In this document: in pieces, positions 22,467 through 33,500 of the stretch
Layout: each line of letters opens with the position of its first letter
Position numbering within the stretch: position 1 is the first letter of the stretch
Assembly (NCBI GenBank): GCA_033439765.1
Contig: JAULSN010000004.1
Span: forward strand, 1,560,001-1,624,000
DNA length: 64,000 nt
Reading direction: 5' to 3'
Source of the DNA: Lasiosphaeria ovina
Lineage: Eukaryota; Ascomycota; Sordariomycetes; Sordariales; Lasiosphaeriaceae
Position numbers and translations under genes: made by a program
Notes under the pieces: model-generated
The model's database searches: none
The model's input: only the letters and a program-made list of their open reading frames with translations
Told to the model about the DNA's origin: nothing

Positions 22467-24338
22467 GTGTCTTGTCTCGGGGGGAAACGTATGAATGTAT
22501 CATGACCTATTTGTACTATTAGTTCAGCAGTCCCTTTTTTCTGTTAAAGATTGGAGAATGTTGATACCTGTGCTATACACGCCTGATCCTGGGAGATAGT
22601 CTTAACACAAGAGGACAAAAAAAAATGACACAGCATTATATTATAACTTATGGCATTCGCGTGAACATGTTCTTTGTTTCCGGTGCGGAATTGGACCCTG
22701 CGTGAAACTGATATTCGAATTCGATCTTCTGCATGTAGAGCGGTCGTCGTCGTCACGAACATAGATAATCCACCCAGGTATGAGTGCTTCTTCTCCCTAC
22801 CTTCTTCAACCTCTCCCGGATTAGATCAAATCGGCTTAATTATCGGATCTAATTGCATCCCCTCGGACTCCGGGCTTAACAATTAGCCTTTCCCTCTTCC
22901 GTGTATTTATTTCTGCAGGGTGCGTGCTTAGTAGGTAGAGGATCTGAATCTGTGACTCTAGTGTAGATTCGCCCTCGTTCTGCGCCCCCTTTTCAGGCTT
23001 GGTTTCTAGAAGGTGGGTGGCCTAATTGCCGGGCTTAGATGGTCGAGACGGGCTAATTAGGTACCATTCGTTCGTCTCGACACACGGAGTGGAGCAAAAT
23101 CTCAACGCCTCCGGATGACGGACTACCCGCACGGAGTATTCCGTATCTTTACTCTCTGTTCAAGGGAACGATTCGCCAGGGGTGATTGGACTTGGCTAAC
23201 TATGTAGAGAAAGTAGTTCCGCGCCTTCGCGTCGACCACATCTGTATATGGAATAGATGCGTCTAGAACTCTGGAATCTGGATAGTCACGCCATATCCAC
23301 TTTTCGCCATCCTGCCTTGATTTTCCAAAATGACATGACTACCCCCGGTGAAAGCCATTTCGTTGGTGCAATTCCAGCGGCAAGTGGCTTATGCTGGTTT
23401 TCCTCGGCTGCGGAATTGACACAGCCTGGCAGGGCTGAGGGGGAAAAAAAGAAGAGCTTCTTCTTCGGGCGTCAGGGGGGGGTTTTGTGCGTCTGTCCCC
23501 CGCCTGTGAACCCCGGACGCCGATTCACACGGATGCCCTTTTTATCTCTTCTCAATACGGTTTGGAACTGCCTATTTGGTTGGTTGGAGCTGCAAGTGCT
23601 GCTTGCCAACCTGATCTGCCGTCTGCAGAGCAGTACGAAATATCGCTGCGGCATGCAAGGTAGCAAGGCCACATTGATATGCAGGCATCATGTACGGGGT
23701 AGTAACGGGGGTGAGCAACATCGCCCAACACCCAACATGGGACGCGCGCATACATTGCCGACGCGTCCGAGTGGCGTTTGTCTGTGAATACACGGAACAA
23801 ATAGTACAAAGTATCGATACAGATGATTGATGCCCCAAAGGTCGCAATCTTCGGGCGCCGACTCGCGCGATGTTTATTCCCGGGGGAAATTTGGTCGATC
23901 CTGTGCCATGAAACGCGGGAACGCGGATTGCTCGTCACCGGTCAGTGCCCGAATTGGATCCAGATGGGATGCATGGGAAACCCCGATGGAACTACAGATT
24001 AGTGCGGGCTATGCAGTGACGAACGAGATTTGTTTACCGGTGAGCAGGCTTGGGGAGCTGGCATTCCAGAAGCCCGATATCTCACCGATTCTCATCCTTT
24101 AGTATTCCATAGACAGGTACTATTGCCCTCTTACGGATAGGGCCGACAAAGGGTCACGAGCTCACGCGACAGTGCCGTCCTGCGGGCCCCGACCTTCGGA
24201 AAGGACATCTTTTCGGTCAAGAGTTGGCTGTGAGTATCCGTACCCATCGTTCAACGTCATACTGACGAAGACCCGTTCCAAAAGACAACTGAATCAATTG
24301 GGTTTGGATGTAGTCGGTGACGCCGAGTTACAAGCTCA
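22467..24338. other. Intergenic region between convergent genes, nothing coding recognised
   Basis: The dehydrin-like and ERCC8-like genes converge here, so both 3' ends lie in this 1.9 kb. A 176-codon open frame at 23257-23787 has no domain-like pattern and mixed low-complexity composition; I do not call it a gene. A near-palindrome ACGGAGTATTCCGT is at 23131-23144. Confidence 0.45.
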
Positions 24339-26087
24339 TCAGGAAAACGTGATTTGTTTTCCCATCAGGCTTTTGAACGTATTGTCAAGGGCCTTGCGCT
24401 TTTTTTGCCGAGCCTCAGCAGCCTCATGACTGCTAGAGTCTTCGTCCTCGGCGTCCAACCCTTCAAGCTGCGGCAACCAGGTACGGATTTGGCCATCCAA
24501 GTGCCCGCTATAGATACCACCAGGAGCGTTCGTGCCTCCCATAACTACTCCGCTGGAGCTTCCACCTCCGCCGGCCCCTCTCCAAACGACTATCGATATT
24601 AATGTCAGCGCAAGTACTACGGCGACAGGACTGACGAAAGGAAAATAAACAATAAAATATGGTAGCCTGGAAATTAAGAGAAACCATCTGCGGAACCGCT
24701 CGAATAGTCGAGCAAAGGCGTTGATAATACGTACTACCTGTTAAGCGATTCTTGACCGTTCGAGCTCCGACGGTAGCCACGCTGGGGCCCATGCCACGGA
24801 GCCTCGTAACGATAGAGCCTTCGTGCAGATCCATGACTAGAATCTCGGCCTCGTTCGGAAAAAAGAGCAACTCCTGCCTGGGAGGCGTGAGGCCGACTGG
24901 AGAGACAAACATGGTCAAGCTTCCCATCTGACTGTTGCGAATAGTAGGCCCAAAACTTGCCAGGGTATTCGCTCCAGTCGCTGCATCCCAAACGCGGATT
25001 CGGCGATCGTGGCCAGCAGATACGATATAGGCACCGTCGTCAGTCCATGTAAGACCATTCACGGGGCCTGTATGTGCCCTTGCAGAATAGCGTGGCATTC
25101 TCCCCTGGGACGCCTCAGGTTGGGAAAACATTGAGGGGGAAGCATCCAGCCCATTATCCTCTTGATCAAGCAGCCCTACAAGCCCGCTTGACCTTCTCAC
25201 GTCCCATACGCGCACAGCGCCATCAACTGATCCACTGACGAGAACATGCTCATGCGCTGGCGACCAGGCGACAGACAGGGTCGCGCCGGCGGAACCGCCA
25301 ATCTGACCCGGGGACACAAGAGACTGAACAGCGGCCGAAGACCGCAAATCGACAAGTCGGACGGCTGGATGCTGTGTTCCACATGCAACGAGGACATGCG
25401 AGGCAATGGGCGAGATAGCATGTGTGTAAACCTTTGTTCCTAGATCAAAGGTACCAGAAACACGTGCCGCCGCCGTGGACCATAGCTTCATCGTGTGGTC
25501 GAAAGAACTCGACAAGAAGGCCGCGCTGTCAAACGGATAGAAGGACAAATGGGTAATGCCGAAACGGTGGCCGCTTGCGGACCCCGATGCAGAATCAAGC
25601 TGACGGCCATCGGCGCGAGGAATAGAAGCGACAGGGACATAAGGGGAGGGCAATGCGGGATCACCAGACCACTGCTCAAGATCCCATAGCTTGATGGTGG
25701 CGTCGGAGCCGCCAGAAACGAGTCTAACATTGTACGGAGCAGGAAGTATACAATTAGTTAAACCACCACAGTCGACTGATATAATGAGGAAAGCAAGTCT
25801 CACATTCTGCCGTCGAACCGCTCCAGAGCCAAAGCGCTCACGCCAGCCTGGTGTGCCCAAAGCGACCTTGGAACCAAGTCGGGAGCAGCGGCTGCTGCTG
25901 CGCCGGCGGTGCCGCTGCCGCTGCCGCTACCACTCCGTCCACCCGGGCGTGGAGGAGCACGTTCACCGCCGTCGAAGCGGAAGCGGGGGGCTTGGGCGAA
26001 TGATGTCAAAAACGACGTGGCTTGGATCGACGCGAAGACATTTGGCCCGATGTTGCCCGAGGCCCGCTCAAAAAGGAGCGGATTCAT
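24339..26087 (-). CDS. WD40 DNA repair protein, ERCC8/CSA (Rad28)-like
   Basis: Exons 26087-25804, 25723-24738 and 24589-24339 (introns 80 and 148 bp) give 506 residues. The N-terminus reads MNPLLFERASGNIGPNVFAS, the signature start of fungal ERCC8-like proteins. WD40 repeats follow, with clear blades ending LVSGGSDATIKLWDL, SFDHTMKLW, VSGSVDGAVRVWDVR and SAGHDRRIRVWDAA. HRFGITHLSFYPFDSAAFL is characteristic of this family. A Gly/Ser/Ala-rich insertion lies near residues 45-70, and the C-terminus after GGTNAPGGIYSGHLDGQIRT is charged and Lys-rich. ERCC8/CSA is the substrate receptor of a DDB1-CUL4 ubiquitin ligase and acts in transcription-coupled nucleotide excision repair in the nucleus. 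An in-frame ATG one codon upstream (26090) is an equal alternative start. The gene is head-to-head with the next gene. Confidence 0.85.
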
Positions 26088-26827
26088 CAACGGGCATCAA
26101 AATGTCTCCAGCTGCAGTTTGACAGTCGGCGGCAGGCCGCCAGGAGCTGGGGAAGCCTCCAGAGAGGGAGTTATTAGTGGTTTCGCCACGGGTGTTTAAC
26201 GGTGAAAGAAGATCCGGATGATGGTCATGGAGGGGCTTGTCTGTCATCCATTCTATGTAGGTACAGTACATACATGGTATTGGAGAAGTACTGTGCGAGT
26301 ACTGCCCCGCCCAAAGCTGAACGCTCCACCGCACCACCACCGCCCTCGTGGTCTGCCCCACTGAAAGTAAAGTTCTGTACTTGAGAAGGTACTGTACTGT
26401 ACATACATTCAGGGCCCACGGAGAGAACTCCGTCCGTACTTTCAAACCACCACTTTTTTCCCCTCCCATTGCAAGGCCGTATCGCTTAAGCGGACAAGAA
26501 ACGGTCTCCTGCGCTCCAAGCAGGTTTCTGAATCACACTGCGATAGCCAATTTGCAATTGACTTTTGCACCCAGACCTCGCATATTACACAGCTTTCTTG
26601 GCTATCGCTAGAGACGTCACAGGCTCAGAGAGATTAGCACATCTATCCATACCTTCAAGTTACCTAGGTACTCCGTACATACACACCGAGGTAAGTGTGG
26701 TATACCGTCGGAACATCTATCGTCTCCTCCACGCAGCCGTTGTCTCACCCGTCGCAGGAGAATCCGCTCCAACAACCAGGTTACGCGCTGTTGCGGGGGG
26801 TGCGTGCAGATACCGTCCCGGTCAGAT
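26088..26827. promoter_or_regulatory. Shared divergent promoter region with paired GTACTGTAC elements
   Basis: About 740 bp separate the ERCC8-like start from the start of the divergent gene, so both promoters lie here. Two GTAC-rich elements (26260-26275 and 26388-26410, each containing ACAGTACATACAT or ACTGTACATACAT) lie about 120 bp apart in the same orientation. A CTCCGTACATAC element is at 26666-26677. Confidence 0.45.
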
Positions 26828-27584
26828 ATGCGGCGATCCCGCTCAGACGAAGACCGATCCAGAAGCCACTCAAGCAAGAAGCTCCGCGGCCGCAGCCGTG
26901 AAGCAAATGTATACGATGCTGTAGCAGGTCTGCTTTCCCAAAAACCCCTTGTAGGTTCCAGATTCGAATACTTACCATCTTCCAGGCCGCATCACTCTGC
27001 AGAACGCAGGACAGGAGAATGTCATTCCAACGTTGCCTTCTGGCCTACACTCTTCTCGCGATGCGAGACTGCCTCCAGAAGATGTCCTCTTCAAACGCAA
27101 GAACGCCCCTGTCAGATATGTCGAAAAGGACTTCTACTGGGCAAACGACGACTTGCCAGACGCTGGGATGCACCACCTTCCTGCTAGCGACTTGCTAAAG
27201 TCGATCCACGGCTATGCCAGCAAGTTTTATGAGGCAATGGCCGACCGCCTCGGGCCTCGCTCCGCTACGGGGTCTGGGATGATAGACGAGCGAAGCTTGG
27301 ATGAGACTGCCTTGCTATCTTTTGGCATCCTACTTGAAGAAGCCAGCTGGGAGGCTCTGGGCAAGAGAGGAGACTTGGTTCTCGTAGAGCCGTCCGGACC
27401 GGTAGAGCCGTCCGGACCGGTGGATCCGCAAGCGGCGGCTGTGACCTTCCAGAGGGAGGAGCCGTCTGGATCATTACGCGAGAATATGCTGCCGGAGATT
27501 GACAGAGATTTGTCGCAGAACAAGCGACCAGCAAAGCGTAGGAAGGTGACAAAGGACGATTCTCTAGTGGAGTCTGCAACTTGA
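26828..27584 (+). CDS. Conserved-looking nuclear-type protein of unknown function
   Basis: I propose exon 1 at 26828-26927 and exon 2 at 26986-27584 (58 bp intron with a weak GTCTGC donor and a TTCCAG acceptor), giving 232 residues. The N-terminus is Arg/Ser-rich (RRSRSDEDRSRSHSSKK). A compact central region follows with DARLPPEDVLF, VRYVEKDFYWANDDLP, SDLLKSIHGYASKFY and SLDETALLSFGILLEEA, which looks like a conserved helical domain. Then come a tandem VEPSGP duplication and a basic C-terminus (KRPAKRRKVTK) that may be a nuclear localisation signal. I do not recognise the family with certainty and assign no function. The RS-like start and basic tail suggest a nuclear protein (inference). The head-to-head arrangement with the repair gene may mean co-regulation. 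Exon 2 is far more certain than exon 1. Confidence 0.6.
27384..27419 (+). repeat. Perfect 18 bp tandem duplication in coding sequence
   Basis: Two identical adjacent 18 bp units (GTAGAGCCGTCCGGACCG, from 27384 and 27402) encode VEPSGP twice, followed by a partly similar VDP. The reading frame is kept. Identity at the nucleotide level points to a recent duplication. Confidence 0.85.
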
Positions 27585-30500
27585 GCTTTCAAGAAACCCC
27601 GAACCAACCCCAAACAACACACGGACTTGTCGTCGAGCCAACGATGACGATCTTTGCTCCCTGTGAAGGGGTGGCCAAATCAGACGCCGTACCGATCACA
27701 ATCAACAATGCTCCGCTATTTTTGCACTAAGGCTCTGTCAAGAGCCCCAAACGGCCCGAGGAGGACAAAATGCGGAGACGGTTACGGTGAGATGCGGCTG
27801 CTCCATGTTTGGGATAATACGGCACGCCCATGAATCCGGAAAGGAGCGACAGACAGGGTGCCTTGTCCAACCGTAAGCAGTCAGCCATCGCCACTTTGAG
27901 CTATTGTTCCAACAGTTTGTTCTCTGGAGTCCTGTGGATTGTTGGCACGAGAGACAATATGGCAGAGGGATCAAAGGCGCAGACTTGAACACAACCATGT
28001 ACTGTGAAAATCACTATCTTGAGTCGTTTTGGCAGACCCTATCACTCGTTACGGACCCTGAAGCGAGTTTCCGAGTTCTTAGTTCCCTAGCATGCGTCAG
28101 GGTAGGTAAAATTGCGGTATCAATTGACCACATAATCGGATCATACTGGCCCCAATTTGCTCATCATCTGATTCCCACCAAAATGGATGAACCACAAAGA
28201 GGTTTACCCGAACGGGACACAAAAGTGATACATCATAAACAGAAAGTGCCGAACGGCGAAAGGTCGGCCTGAATTGCCTATCACGTGTTGGGCTAAGGTT
28301 GCGAGACCGAAGTGGCGTCCAATCACTTGCTCACGACCAAGCAAGAAAAACACTGGTTCGCAACGCTGATTCGGCTTTCTGTTTCCAGCAGATGTTCCGT
28401 GCTATCTGATGTTCACGTGTGATGCATGTTTAACAACGTGTGCGTGAAATGGCGGGGGGTTTCACTGCAAAGAAAGCATTGCCTGCCCGGAGTTATCTCC
28501 GGCCGACGACTCAGCTACTACCGATTCCGTACCTGTTAACGTGTCAAGTGTGAGCTTGGTGCGCCACTCCACAGCCAAACGCGTCGTTCGGGGTTTGACA
28601 GCAGGTACAAAGTAGCAGGAGCATCAGGTCTCAGGAGTCATGACTCCGGAAGGGCCATCACGGAGCCCCAAACAGGCAGTTGAACCATGGTTATCAGTGC
28701 GCCCTTGACCGAGAGGCACGGATTTCAATGCATTGGGAAAATGTCGAGCACACGTCGTCATTGTGGGCAGATTCTCGACAGGCCGTTACCCAGAAACAGG
28801 ATGCAAGGCTGTTTCGCGGCGCCTTGGTTCAAGATTGTGAGAACCGAAGCCAACGGCCCATGAAGTGAATAGGTAGCGTTGCTTTGCCCCGCCCCTATCT
28901 CTCAGGAATTAAGGAATTAAGCCTGCAGGCATTTGATTAACACCACAGACCAAACCCCGCCTGCAAGACACCCTGAGCATTTCGAGACCAGCGATCCATC
29001 CGCCCACGCCCAGACTGTTTCCCAGCGAAGCTGTCGATCTTTGCGTGCTTACCGCTACAGGCATCTGACCCTCCCCCCTCACTCGTGGCATCTTCTTGTG
29101 TCAGGGGCAACCGCACAAGATAGAGATCCTGCCTGGGGTAGGGATTGCACAAGCTTCGTAGTCCGTTATCTACGGCACGGCTCTGCTAAGATAGCCGGGG
29201 GGTTGTCACTGTTGGGAGGCTTGGGGTTTGGAAGGGGAAGGGGCTGCAGGCACCGGTGCCAAAGCCGTGGGAAAACACGTACAGTAGTGTATACTGTGGA
29301 GCCAATAGTCAGTGGTCGATGATCACGAAAACAAAATGGGGCAAACTACAGAGTACTAACGCTAGTCCGCCTTTGTACGCTTTTCGATTCGCTGAGGGCC
29401 TGAGGCTGGCTTAGCGTCGACGGAATTCAAGAAGCGGGACTTTCCTTACTCCTCGGACCCGGTCCTCGCCCGGACTCCTGGGACCATAGGCGTCCGCATG
29501 ATTGGACGACAGGCGGCCGGTCTCTCTTGGCACTACAGCGTGCCAGGGCGTCCCAGAAGCCGGCCTCCCTTGCCATCGCTGTGGGTCTGCCCCGAGCATG
29601 CGGCGCAGCGCGCAGTGGGCAACGGGCGACGCAGCAACCTCCTTCGAGGAACGGGAACCAGGCAGCCTGGCTGTGGCCGGGCGCCATCTTTCTCGCACGA
29701 TGGCCAAGCTGGCACGGACCCTTCGTCCTGCCAAAGCGGTCATTCGTTGGTGATCGTCGGCTCACCAGCAGGCGAAAGGCGCTTACTTGAAGGGGAATAC
29801 AGTCTCTCAACGTCAATCGAATCGTCGGTGGCTATGCGTTGAAACAATTCAGAAAGCCACAGTGGGGGACTTCTAGGTGGCCACGGAATACATGGCCGGT
29901 TGCTTCATCGGTCAACGCCTCCCCAAAGGTCCATGTTTGAGGTCGAAGGAAAACTCGGAGAGTGTCTCCTTGAGTCAAGACCAGTCTGAATTATACACTA
30001 CTCGCCCTGACGAGTACTACATATTGCACCAAAAGGAGAGGGCACTGCATATTCCACATTTGTAGTTCTACGTATACGGAATACGCCCGCACGCCTCTCG
30101 ACACCCTGGCGTTGGATTTCGTCTCCGGGACTGGAGGATCGTGGTTCCAATGGTGTCAGATTTGGGGGACGAGGGGGGGCTGGAGCTTCTAGAAAGTTGT
30201 CGAAGCCATCAACTGTCCCGAGGCCTTCCTCGCGACGGCCGAACCAATGTAGGTATCGGTACTTTCTATGTACTGTTACAGTATTTGTACTTCAACACTG
30301 CATGCAAGGATTGCAGTGTTGTTGGACGACTCAATTGTTTTCCACTCTTTGTCCGATGGGTGTGTGTGTGTGTGTGAAACGAGGGATCTATGCCCCGGAT
30401 TTCGCCAGGCCCGCAAATCCCGTCCGGTAGAAGTTATTGGACGTTTGAGAAACGGAATTATATTGGCTGTAGTTTGAACTCTAGGCCACGAGGCTGGTTC

Positions 30501-33500
30501 CTAGCTCGCTGCAGAGGCTCTTTGTTGTCGGAGCGGAAGTAAAACTAACTTACCTGGCTTGCCTACCTTGGTGACCATCCCACATACTATGTACACGTAG
30601 TAGGCAAAAAAGCGGTGACTGGACGAAAGACAGACAGATCAAATATGTAGAGATCAAGACTGTCCCGCGTGGCGGTTACACAATGAGACAGCGTCAAAGC
30701 GGCACGGATCCTTCTCGTTTTGCTGCCAACCCAGCTGCGAGACGTCTTTATGCAGGAAATTGGATCAGACCTGGAGTTTGAGACATAAGCATCACTATTC
30801 CGTGGATAGATACGGAGTAGGTAGGTATGGTTTTTTGGAGAGGAGCGACTTACAAGTGCTTTTGTTGATCGCTTGCCAGTTTAGAGGAGAAGGGAGGTTT
30901 GCTCCTTCTTGTTAGGCCACTGCGGAATTAATGCCACTCCGGATGGAGCATCGGGATAATACTAGCTCAGTGAGCAGGGAATCGGAATCTCGGCTGATAA
31001 CAATCTCTCAGCTCTAGTGCCATATCTAGAAAACAAGTTGTTGCTTTATTCCCCGCATGATTGGCTACGGAACCGTATTGATTACGGCGATTTGGGTTCA
31101 TGGTGAGGGAACGTCGTCATGATCCAGAAGCCTCAGTCCTAGCAAAACAAACGATGTCACGGTGAGCGGTGAGGGGTAAGAACGTACCTAGCCCGGAAGT
31201 CTGGACTATGGAGAATTATGGCGTACGAGTGCCAGCGAATCGTTTGGTTTGGGGCGATACAACGCCGTGCGTGAGTGGTTTGGGGCGGCAAAGCGCCGAT
31301 CCGAGCATCTGGATAATGGATGGCCGGGTCGCGCCTGACTCTGAACCCTGGCCGAGGCTAACGTTAGTTATTAATGTCGCGAGACACCGGGAAATTGGAA
31401 TGGCCAATCCAGCGCGTTATCAGCTCACCGTTTCCCCCCTCCCCCCAGCCCGTCCACAAACACCATCGGCAGCACGCGGCGGGCAGCGGCGGCGGGCAGC
31501 TTCACACGGCGTGTCGGAGTAACAACCCCGTTGAGGTAGCTTTCCAGAACGAAGGTCCCATCAGGTATTGGACATGGAAACTCTGCCAGTTCCAGTGCCA
31601 CCACTATCATCCTGATCCACGATCTGGGCGGCGCCTCTTGTTCCATTTCGATGTTGAATGGAACTCAAGTGGAAGCCTTGGGAGAAACCCGGGCAGATCC
31701 CAGCGCCCAGCCAGCCGAGAGAGCCGTGCCCTTCCCAAGATCCTGGACTTGCTAGCAACTAGCGCTGCTTTGCCGCAGCGCACTCGCCTCTCTCTCGTTT
31801 GGATTCCTCGTCACCCCAGTGGTCTACCTCGAAGGGTCACCCCCCCCTCACCACCCCAGAAGGAGACGGGCTTTCTTTTGTTTTTCGGAACCCAGCGCCC
31901 TGGTAGTCGTCTCTCATCCCATTGTGCCGCCCCCTCCCAAGGCCAAGGGTAACTTACCAATCACTGTTCAGACGAACAAAGTATGGAGTGCCCCTGCCTG
32001 CAGGAGGCACCAGATACCAACAAAACTTAGGTATGTCCCTTATCGGAAGCCGTAAGCTTTTCTTCGGCTTACTACTTTTGTATGTAATTTTACATGTGTA
32101 AGTAGTTGGCTGGAAGCGGCTTACCAGTCTTCGACCTGGCCATGGAAGGCATGGAAGTTAGTGAAACGGCACCGAACAACACTTCACACGCATTATTGCC
32201 AACCTGCCCCGCTGGTACTGTAGCCATGCCTCCTGCCTAACTCCAAGCAAATAGGCGCTCCCGAAAACGGCAATGGCCTGTCTAAAAGGCCCGGCCATAG
32301 GTCCCGCAGTCGGGTCGTCGGGACTGTGTGGTGCACACCAAACAACGCCCCCAAGGAGCGTGCGCTGGGTTCTGGGCGGAACAAGACCCCTGCAAGTTGT
32401 TCTGGTGGGTGGGTGGGTGTGTTGTGGAGGGTGGGAAGGTGCGAAGGTGGGTTGCAGCTGGCTCGGTGCAGCACCTGCAACAAGCCGTCCTTTCTCGTCC
32501 CACCAGCCCCAGAGCTCGCCTTCTCTCTCAAGCTCCCTTCCATGCGAGTTTAGATCCTTCATCCCAGGTTGCTATCTACACTAGGGAGCCGCCATCGTCC
32601 GGTGGCCGTCTATGATATGTACAGACCATACACAGGACTGCGGCCACTTGAGGCCAATCTGATGTAGATGGCGAACACGCGTATCCTCAATGGTATTACA
32701 ACCGTGCCCACTCCGTAATTCCGGCGAACCTGGAAAGTTTAGTGGGGCAGTCGTTCAAAGTTGTCAACGGGAGTCGGGAGACGGAAAGTCCGTTCATACT
32801 CCGTGCATCGTCGGTACGTATCTACAATACAACATTCCGACGGGGTCTGGCATACTACGCAGGCCCTTTGTGGGAGCAGCTGGTGAGGGACTGCCACCTG
32901 GGCAATATCATAAGTTTTCCGTCATAATATTCCGTATAGTGGTGTTGTTGCACGAAGCTCGACCCTGCTTCTCTCAACGGTACAAATCGCTGCTCGCCTC
33001 TGCCCGCTTCTGCCCTTGTTGCGGCGCGCACTAGTCTCGAATCTCCGCACCCGCCGCGTCTCTGCTCGCCGCCGCTCTACAGGATGGCCCTTGCCGGCTG
33101 TACTGTACGTACGGATACTATAATAGTATATTTACAGTAAATAGTATATGGACTGCAGCCTTTGGTGGCCCAGTGAGCGGCCGAAGTGCCCTGCCGAGCG
33201 GATTACATCCATGGCAGAGCACGGAATACCTAGAAGTGATTCTGCTGTGCGTGGCTCCAGCTGCGATATAAGGAGTCCGTATGTATGTACAGTAGTACAT
33301 TACGCAGACCGGAGTACTGCACAATGGAACTTACACAATACCTGGTTCGCCTAGGTACAGTACGTGATCTTACATAGTAGGTATACCAAACTGCTGTCAC
33401 GCGTCGTGGGAACAAGACCGAGAAAAGATCCAAGTGTGGAGGGGTTGGCAGGTGAGGTTTCCCGCTTGTCTGATGCTGGACTTCTTCGATGCATATCCCT

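Noticed and set aside
23257..23787. 176-codon open frame on +
   Set aside because: No domain, and low-complexity patches. It lies between two convergent genes where 3' ends are expected.
31374..31952. 192-codon open frame on +
   Set aside because: Biased towards Pro/Arg/Ser with no motif. It overlaps other open frames and is not supported as a gene.
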